NCBI GenBank assembly: GCA_002439085.1
Contig: DJSW01000004.1
Location: 1-52,371, forward strand
Reading direction: 5' to 3'
Length of the DNA: 52,371 nucleotides
From: Alphaproteobacteria bacterium UBA6324
GTDB lineage: Bacteria; Pseudomonadota; Alphaproteobacteria; CAAGCB01; CAG-977
The stretch's first letter is position 1, and each line of letters begins with the position of its first letter. Made by a program: the position numbers and the translations under genes. Of the stretch, positions 7,708-14,701 are shown piece after piece. The notes below the pieces were generated by a model, which was not told the DNA's origin, made no database searches, and worked only from the letters and a program-made list of their open reading frames with translations.

Positions 7708-8976
7708 CTATTCCAAATAACCGGCCAACAACGGCATCAAACGATCCAAAACATTTGATTCCGCCGTGGCGAACTCTAAAGCATTCTTTTGTTTCGTAGC
7801 AAGCAGTTTTTCATCCGTCAGCAATGCCGTCAACGCGTCGGCCAGCCCCTGCGCGCCGTCAACGACGCTCACGGCGTCGGCGGATTTGGCACGGGCGACG
7901 ATTTCACGGAAATTCATCATGTACGGACCGCACAAAACCGCTTTGCCCAACCGCGCGGGTTCGATGATGTTCTGCCCGCCGAATTCGATCAGCGACCCGC
8001 CGACGAACGCGACGCGCCCCAACCGGTAAAACAATCCCATTTCCCCGATCGTGTCGGCCAGATAAACGTCCGTTTCAGGCGTAACGTCCTCTTTGCGCGA
8101 CCGACGCGCGACCGACAGCCCCGCCTGTTTCAAAATCGCTTCGATTTCATCGGCGCGTTTGGGGTGGCGCGGCGCCAGAATTGTCAAAAGATCGGGGATT
8201 TTTTCCTTCACCTTTTTGTGCGCTTCGGCGACCGGCGCGTCTTCGCCCGCGTGCGTGCTGCCGGCCGTCCAGCACGGCCGCCCGCCGATTTGGCTTTCCA
8301 TCCGCTTCAATTCATCCGCGTCAACCGGCAAAGGCGCGGCGGCGAATTTCAGGTTGCCGACGCACTGCGGGTCTTTCGCGCCCAACGCTTTCAACCTGTC
8401 CGCGTCCTCTTGCGTCTGGCCGAACGTTTTGGCGAACATCGCCTGTATCTGCGCGCTGAACCGCGGCATTTTCCGCCACCGTTTCAAGGAACGGTCGGAC
8501 ACGCGGCCGTTCAGCAGGACAACAGGGATTTTTCGATCGGACACGACGGACAGGATATTCGGCCAAAATTCGGATTCCAGCCACAAAACCAGATCGGGTT
8601 TCCAATGATCGACGAAACGGGTTGCCTGCGCGACGCAGTCGATCGGCACATATTGGTGGAACGCCTTTCCCGTCAGCCGTTTTTCCATCAGCTGGGCGGA
8701 CGTGACCGTCCCCGACGTGACCAGAATGTTGATGTCGGGATACTGCTTTTGGATTCTATCGATCAAAGGCAGCATGGACAGCGTTTCCCCGACGCTGGCG
8801 CCGTGCATCCAAACCAGTTTGCCGTCCGGACGGGGTTTGGCGGCGTATCCCATGCGTTCGCCGAAACGGGACAAATCCTCTTTACCCTTGACTTTCCGCA
8901 CGGCCAGATAGGCGGCGATCAGCGGATAAAGCGCGCGCGTCGCGGCGCGGTAAACGGATACGGACATCAAATTCAT
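7708..8976 (-). CDS. waaA: Kdo transferase (3-deoxy-D-manno-octulosonic acid transferase)
   Basis: Transfers Kdo from CMP-Kdo to lipid IVA, starting the LPS core. It has an N-terminal membrane anchor (about 5-25), then MHGASVGE in the first glycosyltransferase lobe, GSTHAGED near the middle and the nucleotide-binding GGQNIIEPA region in the second lobe, as in family GT30. Length is 422 aa. The ATG overlaps the stop of the DUF374 gene (8973-8976), with AGGGGG upstream, so translation is coupled. Confidence 0.96.
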   Translation of the reverse strand: MNLMSVSVYRAATRALYPLIAAYLAVRKVKGKEDLSRFGERMGYAAKPRPDGKLVWMHGASVGETLSMLPLIDRIQKQYPDINILVTSGTVTSAQLMEKRLTGKAFHQYVPIDCVAQATRFVDHWKPDLVLWLESEFWPNILSVVSDRKIPVVLLNGRVSDRSLKRWRKMPRFSAQIQAMFAKTFGQTQEDADRLKALGAKDPQCVGNLKFAAAPLPVDADELKRMESQIGGRPCWTAGSTHAGEDAPVAEAHKKVKEKIPDLLTILAPRHPKRADEIEAILKQAGLSVARRSRKEDVTPETDVYLADTIGEMGLFYRLGRVAFVGGSLIEFGGQNIIEPARLGKAVLCGPYMMNFREIVARAKSADAVSVVDGAQGLADALTALLTDEKLLATKQKNALEFATAESNVLDRLMPLLAGYLE

Positions 8977-9701
8977 TTGTTTTCCCCCTTATCACGCAAA
9001 GACACGCGGCATTTCAACCCCGCGCGGCGATCGGCCTCTTCGGTCAGAGCGATCAGTCTGTCTTCCAAAATCGCCCGCCACTTTTCAATCCCCGCGGCAT
9101 CCAGATCGGCCGGAATGTAAACCGGTTCGTCCAACAGCAACACCCCTTTTGTAAACCAACCGGGGATCAAAAAGCTGTCCCACGTTTTCAACAACCGTCC
9201 GTGCCGGACGGAATAGGCGGACAACACGATCGGCCGCCGCGATTTCTGCGCCAGCTGAACCAGCCCGTCCGTCATTTTGTACCCCGGTTTGCGCCCGTCG
9301 GGGGCGATGGCGACGACGTTCGCGGGTTTGCGCAACCGGCGCATGATATCCAAAGCCGCCGCCGCGCCGCCGCGTTTGGACGATCCGCCGATCGTACCGA
9401 TCCCCAATCCGTCCATGGCCGACGCCATGATCCGCCCGTCGCGGTGCAGGGAAAGCAGGACGGCGACATCCTTTTTCAATTTTTTGCCCCAAACCAGAAA
9501 CATATCGGAAAACGCGCGACCATGCCAAAACGCGATCAGATAGGAAAAATCGCCGGAAACATATTCGTCACGCGCGCCTTCAATCGTCCAGCGCGACGTT
9601 TTATAAGCCGCCAGCACATACAGGTACATCAACCGGCCGATCACCGTTTGAACCAAGGTGCTTTTGCCGATTTTCTTCCATATCTTGAATTTTTTACGCA
9701 T
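8973..9701 (-). CDS. DUF374 lysophospholipid acyltransferase-family protein
   Basis: A 242-aa protein of the DUF374/LPLAT-like family that commonly precedes waaA in alphaproteobacteria. Signatures are FWHGRAFSDMF with the candidate catalytic His, SLHRDGRIMA, GGSSKRGG and APDGRKPGYKMTDG. The family is thought to acylate lipid A or another envelope lipid, but its substrate is not established. It is the first gene of the lipid A operon. A leftward promoter is plausible in 9702-9796 but was not pinned down. Confidence 0.88.
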   Translation of the reverse strand: MRKKFKIWKKIGKSTLVQTVIGRLMYLYVLAAYKTSRWTIEGARDEYVSGDFSYLIAFWHGRAFSDMFLVWGKKLKKDVAVLLSLHRDGRIMASAMDGLGIGTIGGSSKRGGAAAALDIMRRLRKPANVVAIAPDGRKPGYKMTDGLVQLAQKSRRPIVLSAYSVRHGRLLKTWDSFLIPGWFTKGVLLLDEPVYIPADLDAAGIEKWRAILEDRLIALTEEADRRAGLKCRVSLRDKGENK

Positions 9702-9796
9702 GGCGAACCGTACAGTTTCGGATATCGGGAACAGAGTTACTTTTTAGCTTACTCCGCATTTATTAACAAGAGTTAATCAAAAATATTATTTTCGTT

Positions 9797-9830
9797 TTGA
9801 CATTCCCCCCGTTCCCTTTACACTGTAAAG
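9797..9830 (+). promoter_or_regulatory. Promoter with overlapping operator-like palindrome
   Basis: TTGACA (9797-9802) is separated by 16 bp from TACACT (9819-9824). A perfect inverted repeat CTTTACA-C-TGTAAAG (9816-9830) covers the -10 and the likely transcription start. A protein bound there would block polymerase, so the lipoprotein gene downstream is probably repressed by a dimeric regulator not encoded nearby. Confidence 0.6.
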
Positions 9831-9855
9831 GCTTACCGGAACAAAGGGGGACGCC

Positions 9856-11085
9856 ATGATCCGCAAAACAATTCTGACGCTTTGCATCGCGCTGACGCTG
9901 GCCGCCTGTCAAAAGGAACAAAAAACGGACGCGGCCGAAACCGCCCCCGCCGTGCAGCAGCCGTCCAAAGTGCTGGATTACCTGTCGCTGTCGGCGCATT
10001 TTCTGATCAACCGGCAACAGCCCGACGGATTTTTCAAATACGAATACGATTTCATCACGGGCAACTATTCGTCGTGGGACAACGTGATCCACCAGACGCG
10101 CGCGGGATACACGCTGATGCAGTATTATGTGTTTCTGGTGCGCAACAACATCGACGCGCCGACGGCGTCCGTCGCCCTGTCCGCGACGGCCAAGGCGTTG
10201 AACGGATACGCGTCCGCGTCCGTCGCGCATAAAAATATGCCCGGCAAACTGGTGTCGTTTTACTATAACAAACGCGCCGCCGCCCCCGACGCGCGCAAAC
10301 CGTCCGCGAAACACCGCATCCAAAGGCTGGAGGCCGAAATCGCCGCAACGGCGTTCGCGCTGATGACGGAAACGATCTATTGGCGCGCCACCAGCGACAA
10401 CACGTTCGCCGCCGACCGCCTGCAATGGCGTCAGGCACTGGTTTATCACACGAAACAGGCATTGAAAACGCCGGCGCAGAAAAATCCGTTCATGCCGTTC
10501 GTGTGGCAAGCGTTCGCCGTGTATGCGCAAATCGATCCGGACGACGCGGAAATCGCCGGAATGTTGCCGCAAATCGACGATTATTTTATGGCCGCGCCGC
10601 GCTATATGAAAGATGTCGAGGATTACACTTGGGACATGATGGCCGCGAACCAGCGCTATCAAATGACGCAAAAGCTGTCTTTCGCCAATTTCGCGGCGCG
10701 CCAGACCACGCGTTTGTTGGAAACGATGTACACCCAGCACGACACGACGGTCAACAGCTGTTCCCTGTCGCTGGGGCTGGTCGAAGCGTCCCTGATCCTG
10801 TCGGGGAAAAGCGGCGATTTCGCGCGGATTGAACAAACCGCGCTGGGACGCAGCCAGCTGGAATACTACAGTTCGCTGAAATACACGATCCTGCCCAACC
10901 AGACGTGGATCACGCTGGGCCCCGGCCGCACGCTGCATTCGCAGGATTTCAAACGTTTTGCCGGCGCGTCCGTGTTCGGAATGCACACGCCGCGCACCAA
11001 CATCGGATTGGTGGAGCTGTGCCTGCTGACCGGAATGCGTTTTTCCAACGAAGACGTCAAAGAATTGAAACAACGCAAAGAATAA
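9856..11085 (+). CDS. Outer-envelope lipoprotein with predicted helical-toroid domain
   Basis: A signal peptide ends in the lipobox LAAC (Cys18), so the protein should be lipidated. The 390-residue mature part is helix-rich. It has a run like LINRQQPDGFFKYEYDF followed by DNVIHQTRAGYTLMQYY, which recalls alpha/alpha-toroid proteins (glycan lyases, terpene cyclases, C5-epimerase-like). I do not recognise a named family, and no catalytic residues can be assigned. It is a single-gene unit with its own promoter and terminator, divergent from the lipid A operon and convergent with clpB. A polysaccharide-related role is only a guess. Confidence 0.75.
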   Translation: MIRKTILTLCIALTLAACQKEQKTDAAETAPAVQQPSKVLDYLSLSAHFLINRQQPDGFFKYEYDFITGNYSSWDNVIHQTRAGYTLMQYYVFLVRNNIDAPTASVALSATAKALNGYASASVAHKNMPGKLVSFYYNKRAAAPDARKPSAKHRIQRLEAEIAATAFALMTETIYWRATSDNTFAADRLQWRQALVYHTKQALKTPAQKNPFMPFVWQAFAVYAQIDPDDAEIAGMLPQIDDYFMAAPRYMKDVEDYTWDMMAANQRYQMTQKLSFANFAARQTTRLLETMYTQHDTTVNSCSLSLGLVEASLILSGKSGDFARIEQTALGRSQLEYYSSLKYTILPNQTWITLGPGRTLHSQDFKRFAGASVFGMHTPRTNIGLVELCLLTGMRFSNEDVKELKQRKE

Positions 11086-11096
11086 AGGTTCAAACA

Positions 11097-11129
11097 TAAA
11101 AGGCGGAGGATCAAACCTCCGCCTTTTTT
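11097..11129. terminator. Bidirectional intrinsic terminator
   Basis: AAGGCGGAGG and CCTCCGCCTT enclose a 6-base loop and are flanked by A and T runs. It serves both the lipoprotein gene from the left and clpB from the right. Confidence 0.88.
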
Positions 11130-11143
11130 CAGGATAGGCCGCG

Positions 11144-13741
11144 TCACACGACCAACGCCTTTTCGTCGCCGACGATTTTCAGCGCGCCATCTTCGACGCG
11201 GATCTTGACGACGGAATCGTCTTTGACCGTACCGTCCAAAATCGCCGTCGCCAGCTTGTTTTCCAATTCGCGCTGAATCAGGCGTTTCAACGGACGCGCG
11301 CCGTACATCGGTTCGTATCCCGTGTTTGCCAACCATGTCAACGCCTGTTCGTCCAGATCCAATTTGATATGGCGTTCGGCCAGACGTTTGCCCAAACGCG
11401 CCAGCTGGATTTGAACGATGCCGCGCATATCCTGACGGCTCAGGCGGCGGAACAGCAAGATTTCGTCCAGACGGTTCAAAAATTCCGGTTTGAACGCCGC
11501 ATGAACGATGTCCATGACCTGCGGGCGCACTTTTTCGACATCTTCGCCGTCGGGCAATTCGGCCAGAATCTGCGCACCCAGGTTCGATGTCAAAATGATC
11601 AGCGTGTTTTTGAAATCGACCGTGTGTCCCTGCCCGTCCGTCAAACGGCCGTCGTCCAACACTTGCAACAAGATGTTGAACACGTCGGGGTGCGCTTTTT
11701 CGACTTCGTCAAACAAAATGACCTGATACGGCCGACGGCGCACGGCTTCGGTCAACACGCCGCCCTGATCGTACCCGACATAGCCCGGAGGCGCGCCCAC
11801 CAGACGCGACACCGCGTGCTTTTCCATATATTCGGACATATCAATGCGCAACAAAGCCGTTTCGTCATTGAACAAAAAGTCCGCCAACGACCGCGCCAGT
11901 TCGGTTTTCCCGACGCCCGTCGGCCCCAAAAACAGGAACGAACCGATCGGGCGATTCGGGTCTTGCAACCCCGACCGCGAACGACGCACCGCGTCGGACA
12001 CGGCCCTCACGGCGGCTTCCTGCCCGATCAGGCGGGCTTGGATGTGTTCTTCCATATGCAACAGCTTTTCGCGTTCGCCGGTCAGCATTTTGTCAACCGG
12101 AATGCCCGTCCAGCGCGACACGACGGCCGCGATCATTTCGGGCGTCACGTTTTTGCTGGCGGAAACCTGCGCCGACGCCGCCAACGCTTCGGCGTTTTTC
12201 AGCTTTTGGGTCAGTTCGGGAATCTGCTTGTATTGCAATTCGCCGGCGCGTTCGTACTGTCCTTCGCGCAACGCCTTGTCCACGGCGATTTTCGCGGCGT
12301 CCAGCTGTTCGCGCAACTTCGCCGCGCCCGCCATGGCGTTTTTGCTCGACAGCCATTCGGCGGTTTTGGACGCGGATTGATCCTCCAACTCCTTAACCTC
12401 TTTTTCCAGCTTTTCCAACCGTTCGACGGACGCCTGATCCGTTTCCTTTTTCAAGGCTTCGCGTTCGATTTTCAACTGGATCAAACGGCGGTCGATTTCG
12501 TCCAAAGCCTCGGGTTTGGAATCGATTTCCATACGCAGACGCGACGCGGCTTCGTCCATCAAATCGATCGCCTTGTCGGGCAGGAAACGGTCGGAAATAT
12601 AGCGGTTCGACAGCGTCGCCGCCGCGACCAAAGCACTGTCCGAGATTTTCACCCCGTGATGCAGTTCGTATTTTTCCTTGATCCCGCGCAGAATGGAAAT
12701 CGTATCCTCAACCGTCGGTTCGTCAACAAAAACGGGTTGAAAACGGCGCGCCAAAGCGGCGTCTTTTTCAACGTATTTTCTGTATTCGTCCAGCGTCGTC
12801 GCGCCGATGCAATGCATTTCGCCGCGCGCCAAAGCCGGTTTCAACAGGTTGGACGCGTCCATCGACCCTTCGCTCGCCCCCGCGCCGACAATCGTGTGCA
12901 TTTCATCAATAAACAAAATGATCGATCCATCGGACGCGTCGATTTCCTCCAACACGGATTTCAGGCGTTCTTCAAATTCGCCGCGGTATTTCGCCCCCGC
13001 GATCAGCGCGCCCATGTCCAAAGCCAGCAGCTTTTTGTTTTTCAGGCTTTCGGGAACGTCGCCATTCACGATACGCAAAGCCAATCCTTCGACGACGGCG
13101 GTCTTGCCGACGCCGGGTTCGCCGATCAACACGGGGTTGTTTTTCGTCCGGCGCGACAAAACCTGAATCGCGCGGCGGATTTCCTCGTCACGCCCGATGA
13201 CGGGGTCAAGCTTGCCTTCGCGGGCGCGCGCGGTGTAATCCTGCGTGTATTTTTTCAACGCCTTGTATTTGTCCTCGGCGTTGGCGGAGGTCGCCTTGCG
13301 CCCGCTACGCAATTCCTCGATCGCGGCGTTCAACCCGACGGCCGTCAACCCGCATTCGGTCAAAATGCGGTGCGTTTCCGTGTTCGGCACCACCAGCATC
13401 GCCAACAAAATGCGTTCGACCGTCACATATTCGTCGCCGGCCTTTTGCGCGATGTCTTCCGCCTGCTGCATCAGCTTGCCGAACTGTTGATTCGGATAAC
13501 ATTCGACACTTTGCCCCGACACTTTGGGCAACTTGTCAACAGCTTCGTTGACCGCCTTTTTCGCTTTTTTGGCGTCGCCGCCCGCCTGCTGAATCAGACC
13601 GGCGCACATTCCTTCGTTGTCGTCCAACAAAACTTTCAACAAATGTTCCGGCGTCAGGAACTGGTTGTCGTTGCGTTCCGCGACACCTTTCGCCGATTGA
13701 ATGAAACCTTGGCTTCTTTCGGTAAATTTTTCGATATTCAT
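11144..13741 (-). CDS. clpB: ATP-dependent disaggregase ClpB (Hsp104 family)
   Basis: Hexameric AAA+ chaperone that rescues aggregated proteins with DnaK. It contains the N-domain (1-145), NBD1 with Walker A GEPGVGKT (207-214), the coiled M-domain in the middle and NBD2 with GPTGVGKT, giving 865 aa. I set the start at MNIEKFTERSQ (13741), preceded by GGGAG; an upstream in-frame extension lacks homology. In many alphaproteobacteria clpB lies close to DUF4167 and prmC; here a recombinase and an autotransporter intervene. Confidence 0.97.
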   Translation of the reverse strand: MNIEKFTERSQGFIQSAKGVAERNDNQFLTPEHLLKVLLDDNEGMCAGLIQQAGGDAKKAKKAVNEAVDKLPKVSGQSVECYPNQQFGKLMQQAEDIAQKAGDEYVTVERILLAMLVVPNTETHRILTECGLTAVGLNAAIEELRSGRKATSANAEDKYKALKKYTQDYTARAREGKLDPVIGRDEEIRRAIQVLSRRTKNNPVLIGEPGVGKTAVVEGLALRIVNGDVPESLKNKKLLALDMGALIAGAKYRGEFEERLKSVLEEIDASDGSIILFIDEMHTIVGAGASEGSMDASNLLKPALARGEMHCIGATTLDEYRKYVEKDAALARRFQPVFVDEPTVEDTISILRGIKEKYELHHGVKISDSALVAAATLSNRYISDRFLPDKAIDLMDEAASRLRMEIDSKPEALDEIDRRLIQLKIEREALKKETDQASVERLEKLEKEVKELEDQSASKTAEWLSSKNAMAGAAKLREQLDAAKIAVDKALREGQYERAGELQYKQIPELTQKLKNAEALAASAQVSASKNVTPEMIAAVVSRWTGIPVDKMLTGEREKLLHMEEHIQARLIGQEAAVRAVSDAVRRSRSGLQDPNRPIGSFLFLGPTGVGKTELARSLADFLFNDETALLRIDMSEYMEKHAVSRLVGAPPGYVGYDQGGVLTEAVRRRPYQVILFDEVEKAHPDVFNILLQVLDDGRLTDGQGHTVDFKNTLIILTSNLGAQILAELPDGEDVEKVRPQVMDIVHAAFKPEFLNRLDEILLFRRLSRQDMRGIVQIQLARLGKRLAERHIKLDLDEQALTWLANTGYEPMYGARPLKRLIQRELENKLATAILDGTVKDDSVVKIRVEDGALKIVGDEKALVV

Positions 13742-13770
13742 TGAAACATATCTCCCTTTCGTTGGGAAAA

Positions 13771-13798
13771 TATATAAGACGATTTTCTCCGCGCGCAA
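13771..13798 (-). promoter_or_regulatory. Candidate clpB promoter
   Basis: Read leftward, TTGCGC (13798-13793) and TATATA (13776-13771) are separated by 16 bp, about 30 bp before the clpB start. No convincing heat-shock (sigma-32) -10 of the CCCCAT type is seen. Confidence 0.4.
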
Positions 13799-13832
13799 GA
13801 GGAGTTGCAAGAGAGCGGTAAAAAAAATTCCG

Positions 13833-14429
13833 TCAAACGCTTTGCCGCTTGATAAAACGGTGCAAAGTCATTTTATCGACATCCATCATTCTGGCGATTT
13901 GAGCCTTGGGAACGCCTTGATTCAGCAGTTGAAAGATTTTCCGCCTGTTCTTGGACAATTTCAGCGTTTTGCTTTTTGCGCCCAAAGGTCTGCCCAACTT
14001 CACACCGTCGCTTTTTAATTTGTTCAGCGATATCTTGGTTCTGTCGGAAATCAGCTTTCTTTCGATTTCCGCGGAAATGCCGAAAGCGAACGCCAGCACT
14101 TTGCTTTCCAGATTATTGCCCAAGCGGTAATTTTCCTTGATGGCGAAAACCATGCAATTCCTGTCCAAACACCGTTGCAAAATGCCCATGATTTCCATCA
14201 AACTGCGCCCAAGGCGGGATATTTCGGTCACGATCAAAGTATCCCCTTCTTTCAATTTTTTCAACAGATTGCAAAGTTTGCGCTGTTCCAGCGGCTTTGT
14301 GCTGGAAACGGTTTCGGTTATCCAGATTTCGACACTCAAACCGTTTTGTTCCGCAAAACGGCTGATTTCGAATTTTTGATTTTCGACTGTTTGCTTGTCG
14401 GTTGAACATCTGCAATATCCATAAATCAT
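13833..14429 (-). CDS. Small serine recombinase (resolvase/invertase family)
   Basis: A 198-aa site-specific recombinase of the Hin/Gin/Tn3-resolvase type. The catalytic domain has the nucleophile S9 in YGYCRCSTDKQ and the motif EISRLGRSL. The long E helix follows (about 100-135), then a C-terminal helix-turn-helix (about 155-195, VPKAQIARMMDVDKMTLHRF). An excellent ribosome site AAGGAG precedes the ATG. It is divergent from the autotransporter gene and shares its low GC content. Such enzymes act on sites close to their gene, so the neighbouring intergenic repeats are the first place to look for targets. Confidence 0.93.
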   Translation of the reverse strand: MIYGYCRCSTDKQTVENQKFEISRFAEQNGLSVEIWITETVSSTKPLEQRKLCNLLKKLKEGDTLIVTEISRLGRSLMEIMGILQRCLDRNCMVFAIKENYRLGNNLESKVLAFAFGISAEIERKLISDRTKISLNKLKSDGVKLGRPLGAKSKTLKLSKNRRKIFQLLNQGVPKAQIARMMDVDKMTLHRFIKRQSV

Positions 14430-14442
14430 CGGGCGAATCTCC

Positions 14443-14455
14443 TTGTTTCAAAACA
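14443..14455. repeat. TTGTTTYAAAACA motif, copy 1
   Basis: TTGTTTCAAAACA lies 14 nt upstream of the recombinase ATG, overlapping its ribosome site. Copy 2 at 14568-14580 matches 12 of 13 bases. Each copy is palindromic around two central bases (CA here, TA there). The position suggests an autoregulatory operator for the recombinase. Confidence 0.45.
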
Positions 14456-14495
14456 GGCTTCTTTATCAAATTTTGGGGTGCGAGCGTATGCAAAT

Positions 14496-14507
14496 AAATG
14501 GACATTT
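14496..14507. repeat. Left member of a 12-bp inverted repeat
   Basis: AAATGGACATTT. Its partner at 14625-14636, read on the other strand, is AAACGGACATTT (11 of 12). Each has 5-bp arms around a central GA, the layout of serine-recombinase crossover sites. They enclose about 130 bp upstream of the autotransporter. The similarity does not extend beyond the 12 bp, so chance is not excluded. Confidence 0.35.
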
Positions 14508-14522
14508 AAATCAAGACATTTA

Positions 14523-14550
14523 TTGCTATAAATTGCATCCCCCGTATAAG
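14523..14550 (+). promoter_or_regulatory. Candidate promoter of the autotransporter gene
   Basis: TTGCTA (14523-14528) and TATAAG (14545-14550) are 16 bp apart and point to the autotransporter. The pair lies inside the segment bounded by the inverted repeats 14496-14507 and 14625-14636. Confidence 0.35.
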
Positions 14551-14567
14551 ACACAAAAAGATGAATA

Positions 14568-14581
14568 TTGTTTTAAAACAA
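14568..14581. repeat. 14-bp perfect palindrome, TTGTTTYAAAACA copy 2
   Basis: TTGTTTTAAAACAA is self-complementary and closely matches the motif at 14443-14455. It is probably a protein-binding site between the divergent recombinase and autotransporter genes. Confidence 0.5.
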
Positions 14582-14624
14582 GGTGTTAATCTTTCTTCGC
14601 CTCATTTTTGTCCGGATATATCAC

Positions 14625-14636
14625 AAATGTCCGTTT
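14625..14636. repeat. Right member of the 12-bp inverted repeat
   Basis: AAATGTCCGTTT, inverted relative to 14496-14507 with one mismatch and the same central dinucleotide when read on the opposite strand. Confidence 0.35.
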
Positions 14637-14701
14637 CTGATACCTGTAAATAATTGTATGGGGGGCAAGCTCATACCGACAGAGTAAAAATGGAGGAATT
14701 T

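Noticed and set aside
11369..13744. 791-codon open frame opposite clpB
   Set aside because: Antisense shadow of clpB; Phe/Arg/Gln-rich product with no recognisable motif or ribosome site.
13742..13810. 23-residue extension of ClpB
   Set aside because: ClpB proteins start at the MNIEKFTERSQ position, and the extension covers the promoter candidate.
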